From contig KN173936.1 in the NCBI GenBank assembly GCA_000759655.1, positions 5,279 to 11,822 on the forward strand: a stretch of DNA of 6,544 nt, read 5' to 3'. The position numbers were made by a program, and so were the translations under genes. The first letter of the stretch is position 1, and each line of letters begins with the position of its first letter. Shown here in pieces: positions 5,879-6,544 of the stretch. This stretch comes from Acidicaldus organivorans. Its GTDB lineage: Bacteria > Pseudomonadota > Alphaproteobacteria > Acetobacterales > Acetobacteraceae. The notes under the pieces were generated by a model, which was not told the origin of the DNA, did not search any database, and worked only from the letters and a program-made list of their open reading frames with translations.

Positions 5879-6544
5879 ATGAACGCGCTCCATCCCCCGC
5901 CTGTCGCACCTCCTCCCGGGACCTCCTCGGCCGAGGAGTCACCCCCGATGAAGCTCTATGCCAACCGGGTGCGGGTCTATCCCAAGGCGGTCTCGGGTCC
6001 GGTGCGGCGGCTCAAATGGGCGATCCTCGTCTTCTGCCTCGGCGTCTATTACCTCCTGCCGTGGCTGCGCTGGAACCGCGGGCCGGGGGTGCCCAACCAG
6101 GCCATCCTGCTCGATCTCTGGGATGAGCGCTTCTATTTCTTCGGCCTCGAGCTCTGGCCGCAGGATGTGTGGTTCCTCGCCGGCCTGCTCGCGCTCGGCG
6201 CGGTGACGCTCTTCCTCGTCACCAGCCTCTTCGGCCGGCTCTGGTGCGGGTTCTCCTGCCCGCAGACGGTATGGACCGATCTCTTCCTCCTCGTCGAGCG
6301 CTGGATCGAGGGCGACCGCAACGAGCGCATCCGCCGCGACCGCGGCCCGTGGACCGCGGACAAGGTGATGCGCAAGATCGCTAAGCACGGGGTGTGGCTG
6401 TTCGTCGCCTTCTGGACCGGCGGCGCCTGGGTCATGTACTACGTCGATGCGCCGACCGTGGTGCGCGAATTCTGGACCGGCCAGGCGAGCGGGGCGGTCT
6501 ATGCCTTCACCTTCCTCCTCATCGGGACGACCTATCTGCTCGCC
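5879..6544 (+). CDS. ccoG: cbb3 oxidase assembly iron-sulfur protein CcoG/RdxA/FixG (3' truncated)
   Basis: The first 222 codons are present, and the frame is open to the end of the window. Visible family features are YANRVRVYPKAVSGPVRRLKW at about 27-47, a membrane helix at about 47-63, a second at 97-117, and FGRLWCGFSCPQTVWTDLF at 118-136 with Cys123 and Cys127. ERWIEGDRNERI follows at 140-151, with further helices near 171-187 and 207-222. The downstream 2x[4Fe-4S] ferredoxin domain and C-terminal domain lie beyond the window. CcoG proteins are membrane-bound Fe-S proteins, reported in Rhodobacter to act in copper reduction for cbb3 assembly. The ATG at 5879 is three bases after the ccoP stop, with GGAGG (5864-5868) ten bases upstream. 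An alternative ATG at 5948 would remove a proline-rich, poorly conserved 23-residue N-terminus. Direct succession to ccoP is the usual order. Confidence 0.95.
   Translation, partial: MNALHPPPVAPPPGTSSAEESPPMKLYANRVRVYPKAVSGPVRRLKWAILVFCLGVYYLLPWLRWNRGPGVPNQAILLDLWDERFYFFGLELWPQDVWFLAGLLALGAVTLFLVTSLFGRLWCGFSCPQTVWTDLFLLVERWIEGDRNERIRRDRGPWTADKVMRKIAKHGVWLFVAFWTGGAWVMYYVDAPTVVREFWTGQASGAVYAFTFLLIGTTYLLA
5923..5938. repeat. 16-bp perfect palindrome in the ccoG 5' end
   Basis: CTCCTCGGCCGAGGAG is perfectly self-complementary and would form an eight-position stem (with little or no loop) in mRNA. Its right arm holds GAGGAG (5933-5938), a possible ribosome site nine bases before the second in-frame ATG of ccoG at 5948. 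The left arm overlaps a repeated ACCTCCTC (5908-5915 and 5921-5928). Confidence 0.6.

Noticed and set aside
4997..5893. A 298-codon open frame on the minus strand opposite ccoP
   Set aside because: Same reason: complete overlap with ccoP, low-complexity charged composition, and no family resemblance.

Overview
The window is GC-rich and densely coded, and looks like an alphaproteobacterium. The evidence is a ccoNOQP operon followed directly by ccoG, an FNR/FixK-type box upstream of it, and the style of the CcoN, CcoO and CcoP sequences. Genus cannot be read from this sequence. Gaps between genes are short (none over about 135 bases). I saw no tRNA, rRNA, CRISPR array, insertion sequence or attachment site.

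Left part (1-1515, + strand): the 3' end of a glycogen-debranching-type glucosidase gene is followed by an intact cyanase gene (cynS). The roughly 130-base gap between them holds a plausible sigma70-like promoter, a 10-bp palindrome, a pair of 10-bp direct repeats and a hairpin. Middle (1573-2319, - strand): a 248-residue polytopic membrane protein of the DsbD_2 / 'sulfite exporter TauE/SafE' type, which carries an HCxxMCGP motif and converges on cynS.

Right part (2354-6544, + strand): a microaerobic respiration operon. A TTGA-N6-TCAA box lies exactly 41.5 bases upstream of the start site predicted from a TATAAG -10 element. This promoter leads into a 71-residue two-helix membrane protein of unknown function, whose stop overlaps the ccoN start (ATGA). 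Then come ccoN, ccoO, ccoQ (only 49 codons) and ccoP, which together encode a complete cbb3-type cytochrome c oxidase, and the first 222 codons of ccoG, which runs off the end of the window. All ligand residues expected for the CcoN haems and CuB and for the three c-type haems of CcoO and CcoP are present.

How the genes fit together: CcoO and CcoP pass electrons from the cytochrome c pool to the haem b / b3-CuB core in CcoN. CcoQ is the small stabilising subunit. CcoG is a copper-handling iron-sulfur assembly factor. The divergent DsbD_2-type protein is a plausible metal or redox partner in oxidase assembly, because related proteins often accompany cco assembly genes. Cyanase and the debranching enzyme have no evident mechanistic link to the oxidase. 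I see no wholly new system. The most distinctive items are the small gene coupled to ccoN, the well-spaced FNR-type promoter between two divergent membrane-protein genes, the structured cynS leader and the two candidate starts of ccoG.
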